A stretch of DNA of 11,450 bases from Actinomycetes bacterium (GTDB lineage: Bacteria; Actinomycetota; Actinomycetes; Actinomycetales; Cellulomonadaceae): contig JAEYNO010000075.1 of the NCBI GenBank assembly GCA_023412515.1, positions 1-11,450 on the forward strand, read 5' to 3'. The notes beneath the pieces were generated by a model, which did no database searches, had not been told where the DNA came from, and was given only the letters and a program-made list of their open reading frames with translations. Positions within the stretch are counted from its first letter, which is position 1; each line of letters opens with the position of its first letter. Shown one piece after another: positions 5,532 through 11,450 of the stretch. A program made the translations under genes and the position numbers.

Positions 5532-6407
5532 GTGAGCGAGAACAGCACCGCACCCGTGGACGTCACGGACCTCGTGGTCGAGCACCTGCCGATCGTGGGC
5601 TACAACGTGTCCGAGATCCTCCACCGCGTGCCCCCGACCGTGAGCCGCGACGAGCTCGCGTCCGCCGGGGCCCTCGCGCTGGTGCTCGCGGCCCGCGCCT
5701 ACGACCCGTCGACCAACGTGCCGTTCGCGCGGTACGCGACCCTGCGCATCAAGGGCGCGCTGCTCGACGAGCTGCGCTCGATGGACTGGGCGAGCCGCGG
5801 CGCGCGCCGCCGCTCGCGCGACCTCGAGGCCGCGACCGACCGGCTGCGCGGCGTGCTCGGCCGCACCCCGACCCGCGCCGAGCTCGCCGAGACCCTCGGC
5901 GTGGCCGTCTCCGCGGTCGACGAGGCGCGCGCCGACGCCGAGCGTCGCGTGCTGTCCCTCGACGTGCCCGGCACGCCCGTCGCCGAGACGCTGCGCGACG
6001 CGCAGCAGACGCCCGAGGAGCACGTGCTCGCCGGCGAGCGCGTCCACTGGCTGCGCGCCGCGGTCACCGAGCTGCCCGAGCGGCTGCGCGTCGTCATCGC
6101 CGGCCTCTACCTCGAGGACCGCACCATCGCCGAGCTCGCCGAGGACCTCGGCGTCACGCAGTCGCGCATCAGCCAGCTGCGCACCGAGGCCCTCGGCCTG
6201 CTGCGCGACGGCCTCAACACCGCGTTCGACCCCGACCTCGTCGCCGCCCCCGCGCGCCCCGACGGCGTCGCCGAGCGCCGCCGGCAGGCCTACTACGCGT
6301 CCGTCGCCGCGCGGGCCGCGCTGTCGTCGGCCGCGGGCGCCACGCTCGACGTCGTCCCGACGCCGCGCACCGGCGCGCACGACGGCGTGCTGCGCACGAT
6401 CGCCTGA
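5532..6407 (+). CDS. fliA: FliA/WhiG-family flagellar sigma factor
   Basis: A 291-residue sigma-70 family group 3 protein. Region 2 spans about 13-83, with HLPIVGYNVSEIL (18-30), PFARYATLRIKGALLDELR (64-82) and then DWASRGAR (85-92), a classic FliA/WhiG segment. Region 3 covers about 93-145 (LGRTPTRAELAETLGV). Region 4 covers about 172-228, with the helix-turn-helix TIAELAEDLGVTQSRISQLR (198-217). A further 60-residue tail rich in Arg/Ala extends past region 4 and is longer than in E. coli FliA. The protein should direct RNA polymerase to late flagellar promoters, and four matching boxes occur in this window. GTG 5532 was chosen for its ribosome site and its distance to region 2; ATG 5454 would add 26 residues. 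No flgM anti-sigma gene is visible. Family is certain; the symbol is by context. Confidence 0.93.
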   Translation: MSENSTAPVDVTDLVVEHLPIVGYNVSEILHRVPPTVSRDELASAGALALVLAARAYDPSTNVPFARYATLRIKGALLDELRSMDWASRGARRRSRDLEAATDRLRGVLGRTPTRAELAETLGVAVSAVDEARADAERRVLSLDVPGTPVAETLRDAQQTPEEHVLAGERVHWLRAAVTELPERLRVVIAGLYLEDRTIAELAEDLGVTQSRISQLRTEALGLLRDGLNTAFDPDLVAAPARPDGVAERRRQAYYASVAARAALSSAAGATLDVVPTPRTGAHDGVLRTIA

Positions 6408-6424
6408 CGCGTCCCCCGGACGGC

Positions 6425-6452
6425 TCAGCGCGGCACCGCGCCCGCCGATGGG
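6425..6452 (+). promoter_or_regulatory. FliA/WhiG-type promoter of glycosyltransferase gene
   Basis: TCAG (6425-6428), 16 bases, then CCGATGGG (6445-6452), preceded by G to give GCCGAT. The predicted start is near 6459, about 26 bases before the ATG. It begins 17 bp after the sigma stop, so the glycosyltransferase gene can be switched on separately from the sigma gene. Confidence 0.7.
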
Positions 6453-6484
6453 TGGGCGTCGTCACGTCACCCGTCGGAGGACGC

Positions 6485-8044
6485 ATGCCCCGCACCGCCA
6501 CCACCGTGTCCGCCGTCCTCATCGTCAAGGACGAGGAGGCGGTCCTCGAGGAGTGCCTCGCGTCCGTCGCGTGGGCCGACGAGGTCGTCGTCTACGACAC
6601 GGGCTCGAGCGACCGCACCCGCGAGATCGCGCGCGGCCTCGCCACCACCGTCGTCGAGGGCCGCTGGGACGACGACTTCGGCGCCGCGCGCAACCGCGCC
6701 CTCGCGCACGCGACCGGGCAGTGGGTGCTCGCGATCGACGCCGACGAGCGGTTCGAGGGCGACGGCGACGCGCTGCGGCACGAGCTCGCGCGGCACGGCG
6801 CCGACGCCGACGTGCTCACCGTCGCGATCGTCGACGTCGCCGACCGCGCCGCGGGGGAGTCCGGCAGCTTCCTCGGCGCGCGCCTGGTGCGTCGGGCGGC
6901 GGTCCGCTGGGAGGGGGCGCTCCACGAGCAGCCCGTGCGCCTCGACGGCGCGCCGACCACCCTGCGACGGGCGACGGGCGTCGCGCTCGTGCACGTCGGC
7001 TACCGCGCCGACGTCCTGGCGGCCAAGGACAAGGGAGCGCGCAACGTGCGCATCGCGCGCGCCGCGCTCGACGCCGCGCTCGCCACGGGCGCGACCCCCG
7101 CGGTGGTCGCCGCGCGCCGGGCCAACCTCGCGCGCTCGCTCATGCTCGACGCCGAGCTCCCCGAGGCCCTCGCGACCGCGCACGCCGCGCACGCGTCGGG
7201 CCTGCTGACGCCCGCCGAGTCGGTCCAGCTCGCGCGCGCCATGGCGGACGCCGCGACGGCCGTCGAGGACGACGAGGCGCGCGAGCACTGGTTCGCCGTG
7301 TGGGCCGAGAACGCGGGCACCGCGGCCTGGGTGGACGCCGCGCGGGCGCGTCTGGCCGCCCGTCGCGGCGACGCCGAGGCGGCCCTCGAGGCGCTGCGTC
7401 GCGTGCCGACCACCGCGGTGGACGCCATGGGGCTGCGGTTCGACAAGTACGCCCACACCGCGCCGTGGGCGTGGGCGCTCGCGCGGCTCGGGCGGCGCCG
7501 CGAGGCGCTGCGCGTCGTCGTGGAGTCCGTCGCGCGCGGCCACGTCGCGCTCTCGCCCACCGGCCTGCTCGACCTGTTCGACCGCGCGCAGGTGCTCGAG
7601 GTGCTCGCGGCCGTGCGCGACGACGAGTGGCACGTGTACGTGCACACGTGCGTGCAGCAGGTGCTCGCCGCACCCGACGGCGCCCCGCGCTCGCGCGCCT
7701 TCCTCCTGCTGCTCAACGAGGTCCGGCCGCGCGACCTGCGCACCGCGGTCGCGTGCGGCCACGTGGCGCGGCGCCTGTCGCTCGAGGAGGCCGCGACCTG
7801 GGCCGCGTCGCTGCGCACGCACGGACTGGCCGAGCTCTGCCCGCTCGTGGCCATCGCCGGCGACCCCGCGTGCGACCCGCGGCAGCGTGCGCTCGCCGGC
7901 GCGCTCGCCTGGGACGTCTACCGGGACCCGCGCGGGCACGACGGCCTCGCCGACGCGCTGCCGCTCGTCGCGCCCGAGCACGAGGCCGAGCTGCTCGACC
8001 AGCTCGACGTGCTGGCCCCCGGCCTCGTCGGACGCGCGGGCTGA
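6485..8044 (+). CDS. Family 2 glycosyltransferase, probable flagellin glycosylation
   Basis: A 519-residue protein. Residues 5-175 form a GT-A family 2 domain of the WaaE/SunS-like type: VSAVLIVKDEE (8-18) for nucleotide binding, VYDTGSSDRT (36-45), DFGAARNRAL (64-73), the metal-binding AIDADERF (83-90, DxD-like), VRWEGALHEQP (140-150) and the LVHVGY strand (168-173). Residues about 190-519 are Ala/Arg/Leu-rich helices with TPR-like helix pairs, which may bind the protein acceptor; no known domain is claimed for the last 150 residues. No signal peptide or membrane segment is seen, so it is cytosolic. The ATG at 6485 follows GGAGGA. It has its own flagellar-type promoter and sits between the sigma and flagellin genes. 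I therefore infer that it glycosylates flagellin before export. The enzyme family is firm; substrate and sugar are unknown. Confidence 0.8.
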   Translation: MPRTATTVSAVLIVKDEEAVLEECLASVAWADEVVVYDTGSSDRTREIARGLATTVVEGRWDDDFGAARNRALAHATGQWVLAIDADERFEGDGDALRHELARHGADADVLTVAIVDVADRAAGESGSFLGARLVRRAAVRWEGALHEQPVRLDGAPTTLRRATGVALVHVGYRADVLAAKDKGARNVRIARAALDAALATGATPAVVAARRANLARSLMLDAELPEALATAHAAHASGLLTPAESVQLARAMADAATAVEDDEAREHWFAVWAENAGTAAWVDAARARLAARRGDAEAALEALRRVPTTAVDAMGLRFDKYAHTAPWAWALARLGRRREALRVVVESVARGHVALSPTGLLDLFDRAQVLEVLAAVRDDEWHVYVHTCVQQVLAAPDGAPRSRAFLLLLNEVRPRDLRTAVACGHVARRLSLEEAATWAASLRTHGLAELCPLVAIAGDPACDPRQRALAGALAWDVYRDPRGHDGLADALPLVAPEHEAELLDQLDVLAPGLVGRAG

Positions 8045-8059
8045 CGCCCGCGGCGGGCG
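8045..8059 (+). terminator. Weak GC hairpin after glycosyltransferase
   Basis: CGCCCG (8045-8050) pairs with CGGGCG (8054-8059) around a 3-base loop, directly after the stop codon. There is no U-run. It may lower readthrough into the flagellin gene, but in DNA this GC-rich such a short stem can arise by chance. Confidence 0.3.
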
Positions 8060-8084
8060 CCGCGAGATTCCTGCACCGGAGTCC

Positions 8085-8112
8085 TCAGCACCCGCCCCGC
8101 GCCTCCGATAGG
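8085..8112 (+). promoter_or_regulatory. FliA/WhiG-type promoter of flagellin gene
   Basis: TCAG (8085-8088), 16 bases, then CCGATAGG (8105-8112). It is the only one of the four boxes with A after GAT (GATAGG), which is closer to the GCCGATAA core known from FliA/WhiG promoters. The predicted start is near 8119, giving a leader of about 50 bases. Confidence 0.75.
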
Positions 8113-8120
8113 CGGGACGT

Positions 8121-8134
8121 GCCCACGGATGGGC
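8121..8134 (+). promoter_or_regulatory. Flagellin leader hairpin with ACGGAU loop
   Basis: GCCC (8121-8124) pairs with GGGC (8131-8134) around the hexaloop ACGGAU; alternatively a fifth A-U pair leaves a CGGA tetraloop. A GGA exposed in such a loop is the typical CsrA contact. A second GGA cluster lies in the ribosome site (8153-8160), as in the two-site hag leader of Bacillus. The hairpin begins at about the predicted transcript start. Structure is seen; CsrA binding is inference. Confidence 0.4.
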
Positions 8135-8152
8135 TGGCAACGACCCGACTTC

Positions 8153-8160
8153 AGGAGGAA
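8153..8160 (+). promoter_or_regulatory. Strong ribosome binding site of flagellin
   Basis: AGGAGGAA, eight bases before ATG 8169. It is too close to serve the in-frame ATG at 8160, so it decides the start. Confidence 0.8.
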
Positions 8161-8168
8161 TGAGAACC

Positions 8169-9362
8169 ATGGGTCTCTCGATCAACACGAACGTCGCGGC
8201 GCTCAACGCGTACCGCAACCTCGGCACCACCCAGGGCGACCTCTCCAAGTCGCTCGAGAAGCTGTCGTCCGGCCTGCGGATCAACCGCGCCGCCGACGAC
8301 GCGGCGGGTCTGGCCATCTCCGAGGGCCTGCGCGCCCAGATCGGTGGCACCAAGCAGGCCGTCCGCAACGCCCAGGACGGCATCTCCGTCGTCCAGACCG
8401 CTGAGGGTGCGCTCACCGAGACGCACTCGATCCTGCAGCGCATGCGCACGCTGTCCGTGCAGGCGGCGAACGACGGCGGTCTCTCGACGTCCGCCAAGAC
8501 GAACATCCAGGACGAGATCGGCCAGCTGAAGGACGAGCTCACCCGGATCGCCGACACCACGCAGTTCAACGGGCGCAAGCTGCTCGACGGCTCGTACGAC
8601 GGCCGCTTCCAGGTCGGCGCCAACACGGGCGAGCGCATCGACGTCAAGATCGGCACCGCCGTCGACGCGTCCGGCCTCGGCGTCAACGGCGTGGACGTCA
8701 CCAAGCTCGCGGCGGGCATCGCCACGGCCGGCGCCACGGCGGCCGGTGCGGCGACGACGGGCGCGGTCGGCACGGCCGGCTCGTTCGAGCTCGCGGGCGA
8801 CTTCACCAAGTCGGAGACGTTCGACACGCTCAACGGCACCGTGAACTACGGCGGCAAGAGCATCGACCTGTCGACGATCGAGTTCAAGGCGGGCGCCGAC
8901 GCCACCGAGCGTCTGGCCGCCCTGACCGGCGCCATCCAGGCCAAGCTCGGCACCGGCATCACGGTCGCCGCCGCGGGCACCACCGGCCTGACCTTCACGG
9001 GTTCGGCCGCCGCGACCGCCGCCACGCAGGCCGAGGTCGACGAGAACAACGCCGCCACGAAGATCAGCTTCACGCAGGCCAGCGGCGCGGACCTCGCGAT
9101 CAAGGACATCGACAAGGCGATCGGCTCGGTCTCCAAGCTGCGCTCGCAGCTCGGTGCCGTGCAGAACCGGTTCGACCACACCATCAACAACCTCAACGTC
9201 GCGGTGGAGAACCTGTCCGCGTCGGAGAGCCGCATCCGCGACACGGACATGGCGCAGGAGATGGTGTCGTTCACCCGCTCGCAGATCCTCTCGCAGGCGG
9301 GCACCGCGATGCTCGCGCAGGCGAAGAACCTGCCGCAGTCGGTGCTCTCGCTCCTGCAGTGA
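8169..9362 (+). CDS. fliC: Flagellin, filament subunit
   Basis: A 397-residue flagellin, exported by the flagellar type III system and polymerised into the filament. The N-terminal D0/D1 region (1-150) shows SINTNVAALNAYRNL (4-18), LSSGLRINRAADDAAGLAIS (32-51), AQDGISVVQTAEGAL (68-82) and QRMRTLSVQAAN (90-101); the last keeps the Gln/Arg/Leu pattern of the TLR5-recognised helix. The C-terminal D1/D0 region (about 305-397) shows VQNRFDHTINNL (331-342), SRIRDTDMAQEMV (354-366) and the end LPQSVLSLLQ. The middle (about 155-300) is a single variable domain with an Ala/Gly/Thr-rich patch (181-205), the surface-exposed part and likely glycan acceptor. It is a monocistronic-looking unit: own promoter, structured leader, strong ribosome site, large terminator after it. 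An in-frame ATG at 8160 lies against the ribosome site and was rejected as start. Confidence 0.97.
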   Translation: MGLSINTNVAALNAYRNLGTTQGDLSKSLEKLSSGLRINRAADDAAGLAISEGLRAQIGGTKQAVRNAQDGISVVQTAEGALTETHSILQRMRTLSVQAANDGGLSTSAKTNIQDEIGQLKDELTRIADTTQFNGRKLLDGSYDGRFQVGANTGERIDVKIGTAVDASGLGVNGVDVTKLAAGIATAGATAAGAATTGAVGTAGSFELAGDFTKSETFDTLNGTVNYGGKSIDLSTIEFKAGADATERLAALTGAIQAKLGTGITVAAAGTTGLTFTGSAAATAATQAEVDENNAATKISFTQASGADLAIKDIDKAIGSVSKLRSQLGAVQNRFDHTINNLNVAVENLSASESRIRDTDMAQEMVSFTRSQILSQAGTAMLAQAKNLPQSVLSLLQ

Positions 9363-9401
9363 GGCACCCGGTCGCCGTGAGGTGACCACCAGCACGACCC
9401 T

Positions 9402-9443
9402 CGACCGGCGGTGGGTGGACGACCGTCCCCCCACCGCCGGTCG
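9402..9443 (+). terminator. Strong hairpin terminator after flagellin
   Basis: A perfect 14-bp stem pairs 9402-9415 (CGACCGGCGGTGGG) with 9430-9443 (CCCACCGCCGGTCG). After one mismatch, 4 further pairs (9417-9420 with 9425-9428) close on a GACC loop. It lies 40 bases after the flagellin stop and lacks a U-run, as is usual in high-GC actinobacteria. It should insulate fliD-fliS from very strong flagellin transcription. The remaining 9444-9532 contains GC-rich short repeats (GCCGGC, GGCAC) and the fliD ribosome site, with no recognisable promoter box. Confidence 0.75.
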
Positions 9444-9532
9444 GCACATCGGCACCGGCCGCCCCGGCGGGCGCCGGCGGGCACGCAGGTGCCGGCAGCA
9501 CGTGACGGCACGGCACAGCGGAGGACGCGGAC

Positions 9533-10909
9533 ATGGCGGCGATCGACGGGCTCGTCAGCGGCATCAAGACGGGCGAGTACATCGACAGCCTGATCACGCT
9601 GCAGAGCGGCCAGCAGAGCCTGCTGGTGCAGAAGAAGTCGACCGCGTCCGCCCTGGTGACCGCGCTCCAGGCGCTCAACACCAAGATCGCGTCGCTCGCG
9701 GAGCACGCCGCGAAGGCGGCCAAGCCCGCGTCCTGGAACGCCGTCAAGGCGGCCGTGACGCAGCCCGGCACCTCCGGCACGCCGGGCGCCTCGGCGACCG
9801 TCGGCGCGGGCGCGCAGCTCGGCACGCTGACGTTCCGCGTCGACGCCGTCGCGCAGTCCCAGGCGTCCCTCGTGGCGCTGCCCACGACGTTCGCGTCCGA
9901 CAAGCCGTCGTTCACGATCACGCGCGGCGGCGAGACCGTCACGGTGACGGCCGACTCGACGTCGGTCCCGGACATCGTCGAGGCGTTCAACGGCGCGGGC
10001 ACGGGCGTGCGCGCCACGGCCGTCAAGGTCGACAAGCTCGACGTCGACGGCAACCCCACGGGCGAGTCGACCTACCGGCTCCAGATCACCGGCACCGAGA
10101 CCGGCGGGCGCAACGCGTTCACGGTCGCCCACGACGGCGCGAACCTCGCCCTCGACACCGTGCGCGAGGCACGCGACGCGGCGATCACGCTGTTCCCCGG
10201 GACGCCCGGCGCGCAGCGGCTGACGTCGCCGACCAACACGATCACGGGCGTCCTCACGGGCGTCGACCTCACCGTCACGGCAGAGACCGCCGCCGACGCC
10301 AAGCCGCTGACGCTCGACCTCACGCGCGACGACTCGGCGACCAAGGCGCTCGCCTCGGGCCTCGTCACGAACCTCAACGTCGTGCTCTCCGAGATCGCGT
10401 CGCGCACCAAGTCCACGACGTCGACGTCGGAGGACGGGCGGACCGTGGTGTCGGGCGGGCTGTTCGCCGGCGACGCGGGCGTGCGCATGCTGCAGCAGAA
10501 CATGCTGGCCCTCGGGTCGATGCCGGTCGACGGCGTCTCGCCCGCCGACGTGGGCATCGTCATCCAGAAGGACGGCACCTTCACGTTCGACGACGCCGTG
10601 TACACGGCGGCCGCCGCGAAGGACCCGGACAAGGTCGCCGCGGTCGTGCAGGGCGTGTCGGCACGCCTGTCGGAGGCCGCGAAGACGGCGTCCGACAGCA
10701 AGGAAGGCACGATCACCACCGCGATCACGGGTCACCAGGACGCGGTCAAGGACCTCACCGAGCGCATCAAGGCGTGGGACGAGCGGCTCGCCGCCCGGCG
10801 CGTCGGGCTCGAGCGGATGTACGCGTCGCTCGAGAAGACGCTCGCGCGGATGAACTCGCAGGCGAGCTACCTGTCGAGCTACCTCGCCAACGACCAGAAG
10901 CAGAGCTGA
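9533..10909 (+). CDS. fliD: FliD flagellar filament cap (HAP2)
   Basis: A 458-residue protein, in the usual range. FliD forms the pentameric or hexameric cap that guides flagellin insertion at the filament tip. The N-terminal FliD_N segment starts GLVSGIKTGEYIDSLI (residues 5-20), followed by a helix typical of the family (about 25-62). The middle carries the Thr/Val-rich beta domains (about 95-230). The FliD_C part ends in a long coiled-coil-like helix with DLTERIKAWDERLAARR (405-421), LERMYASLEKTLARMNSQ (424-441) and ASYLSSYLAN. The ATG at 9533 has GGAGGA seven bases upstream (9520-9525). It lies behind the flagellin terminator, with no own sigma box seen, so how it is transcribed is unclear: readthrough or an unrecognised promoter. 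Only 14 bp separate it from fliS. Confidence 0.95.
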   Translation: MAAIDGLVSGIKTGEYIDSLITLQSGQQSLLVQKKSTASALVTALQALNTKIASLAEHAAKAAKPASWNAVKAAVTQPGTSGTPGASATVGAGAQLGTLTFRVDAVAQSQASLVALPTTFASDKPSFTITRGGETVTVTADSTSVPDIVEAFNGAGTGVRATAVKVDKLDVDGNPTGESTYRLQITGTETGGRNAFTVAHDGANLALDTVREARDAAITLFPGTPGAQRLTSPTNTITGVLTGVDLTVTAETAADAKPLTLDLTRDDSATKALASGLVTNLNVVLSEIASRTKSTTSTSEDGRTVVSGGLFAGDAGVRMLQQNMLALGSMPVDGVSPADVGIVIQKDGTFTFDDAVYTAAAAKDPDKVAAVVQGVSARLSEAAKTASDSKEGTITTAITGHQDAVKDLTERIKAWDERLAARRVGLERMYASLEKTLARMNSQASYLSSYLANDQKQS

Positions 10910-10923
10910 CCACCGGAGGGACC

Positions 10924-11343
10924 ATGTTCGACGCACGGAGCCGGTACGTCGCCGCCGCGGTGCAGACCGCGAGCCCCGCCCGGCTGCTCACCATGCTCGT
11001 CGACCGCCTCGTGCTCGACGTCGAGCGCGGCGCGCACGCGCTCACCGAGGGTCGCCGCGCCGACGCGACGCAGCACCTCGCGCACGCGCAGGACATCGTG
11101 ACCGAGCTGGCCGCGAGCCTCGACGTCGAGGCGTGGGACGGCGGCGAGCAGCTGCTCGCGATCTACACGTGGCTCATGACGGAGCTGCTGGCGGCGTCGA
11201 CGAGCGGCGACGCCGCACGCGTCGACGGCTGTCGCGGCATCGTCGGCGAGCTCGCGCGCACGTGGCACGAGGCGTCGGACGCGGTCTCCGCGACGGCCGC
11301 CCCCGCGGCCCCCGCACCCAGCGGCCTGCTCGGCGTGGGCTGA
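10924..11343 (+). CDS. fliS: FliS flagellin export chaperone
   Basis: A 139-residue helical protein, usual length for FliS plus a short Ala/Pro tail. FliS binds the C-terminal D0 helix of flagellin in the cytosol, preventing early polymerisation and aiding export; it can also contact FliW and FlhA. Visible family pattern: RYVAAAVQTASPARLLTMLV (residues 7-26), corresponding to the Y-x-x-x-x-V-x-T-A-S-P start, and LLAIYTWLMTELLAA (77-91), the central helix. The last 20 residues (AAPAAPAPSG region) look disordered. ATG at 10924 follows GGAGGG (10915-10920). It is co-oriented with fliD at 14 bp and is followed at 6 bp by the next gene, so these form one operon. Confidence 0.94.
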   Translation: MFDARSRYVAAAVQTASPARLLTMLVDRLVLDVERGAHALTEGRRADATQHLAHAQDIVTELAASLDVEAWDGGEQLLAIYTWLMTELLAASTSGDAARVDGCRGIVGELARTWHEASDAVSATAAPAAPAPSGLLGVG

Positions 11344-11349
11344 GCGGTC

Positions 11350-11450
11350 GTGACCACCGCCGCGCCCCCGGCGCCCCCCGCCCCCCGGCCCGACGAGGCC
11401 GTGTTCCACGCGTCGTGGGAGCAGGCGCTCGCCGACCTCGAGCTCGAGGT
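11350..11450 (+). CDS. Small protein after fliS, 5' end only (fliT position)
   Basis: An open frame from GTG 11350 runs out of the window after 33 codons. It reads a Pro/Ala-rich N-terminus (TTAAPPAPPAPRPDEA), then FHASWEQALADLELE, the beginning of a probable helix. The gap to fliS is 6 bp; only a weak GAGCGG precedes the start, which suggests translational coupling. In many flagellar clusters a small FliT-like chaperone or unnamed helical protein follows fliS. The position suggests such a role, but the sequence is too short to recognise a family. Confidence 0.55.
   Translation, partial: MTTAAPPAPPAPRPDEAVFHASWEQALADLELE

Noticed and set aside
8160..8168. Flagellin start at ATG 8160
   Set aside because: It touches the AGGAGG site with almost no spacing, and flagellins start at MGLSINTN-like sequence, which corresponds to ATG 8169.
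6467..8839. Minus-strand open frame of 790 codons opposite the glycosyltransferase and flagellin
   Set aside because: The opposite strand carries recognisable GT2 and flagellin motifs, while this frame has none and its composition follows the codon bias of the real genes.
9441..9532. CATCGG near 9447 as a promoter box for fliD
   Set aside because: It points to the minus strand, toward flagellin, and there is no TCAG at the proper distance.

Overview
The window is a very GC-rich, densely coded stretch from a motile Gram-positive actinobacterium. Cellulomonadaceae (Cellulomonas-like) is the best guess, from the protein sequences, the gene order and the frequent GTG starts; this is inference, not a search result. 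Apart from the tail of a groEL gene at the left edge, it is the filament and hook-junction half of a flagellar gene cluster.

Layout. Bases 1-506 hold the 3' end of groEL (+), followed by an extraordinary G/C homopolymer hairpin (529-574) that sits between two convergent genes. On the minus strand lie an EAL/HDOD signalling protein with a decayed EAL domain (619-1827) and a tightly coupled operon read flgN > flgK > flgL > fliW (5172 down to 1907). A 359-bp divergent control region (5173-5531) separates flgN from a plus-strand run: a FliA/WhiG-type sigma factor (5532-6407), a family 2 glycosyltransferase (6485-8044), flagellin (8169-9362), a strong hairpin terminator, fliD (9533-10909), fliS (10924-11343), and the start of a small gene in the position where fliT-like chaperones are often found (from 11350).

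How it works together. FlgN is the export chaperone for the hook-filament junction proteins FlgK and FlgL. FliD caps the filament and FliS chaperones flagellin. FliW binds flagellin and may tie its level to translation. The glycosyltransferase is placed to modify flagellin, and the sigma factor should switch on the late genes.

Main regulatory observation. Four transcription units carry the same promoter-like sequence at exactly the same spacing, TCAG-N16-CCGATRGR: the EAL/HDOD gene, flgNKL-fliW, the glycosyltransferase and flagellin. The -10 part resembles the GCCGAT core of FliA/WhiG/SigD promoters. I infer that this is the regulon of the sigma factor encoded here. The sigma gene has no such box; instead a perfect CRP/GlxR-type palindrome (TGTGATCTATGTCACA) lies upstream of it, suggesting cAMP input at the top of the hierarchy. 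The flagellin leader has a small hairpin with an ACGGAU loop plus a GGAGGA ribosome site, resembling a CsrA-regulated leader, although no csrA gene is next to fliW. No mobile elements, CRISPR arrays, tRNAs or rRNAs were seen.
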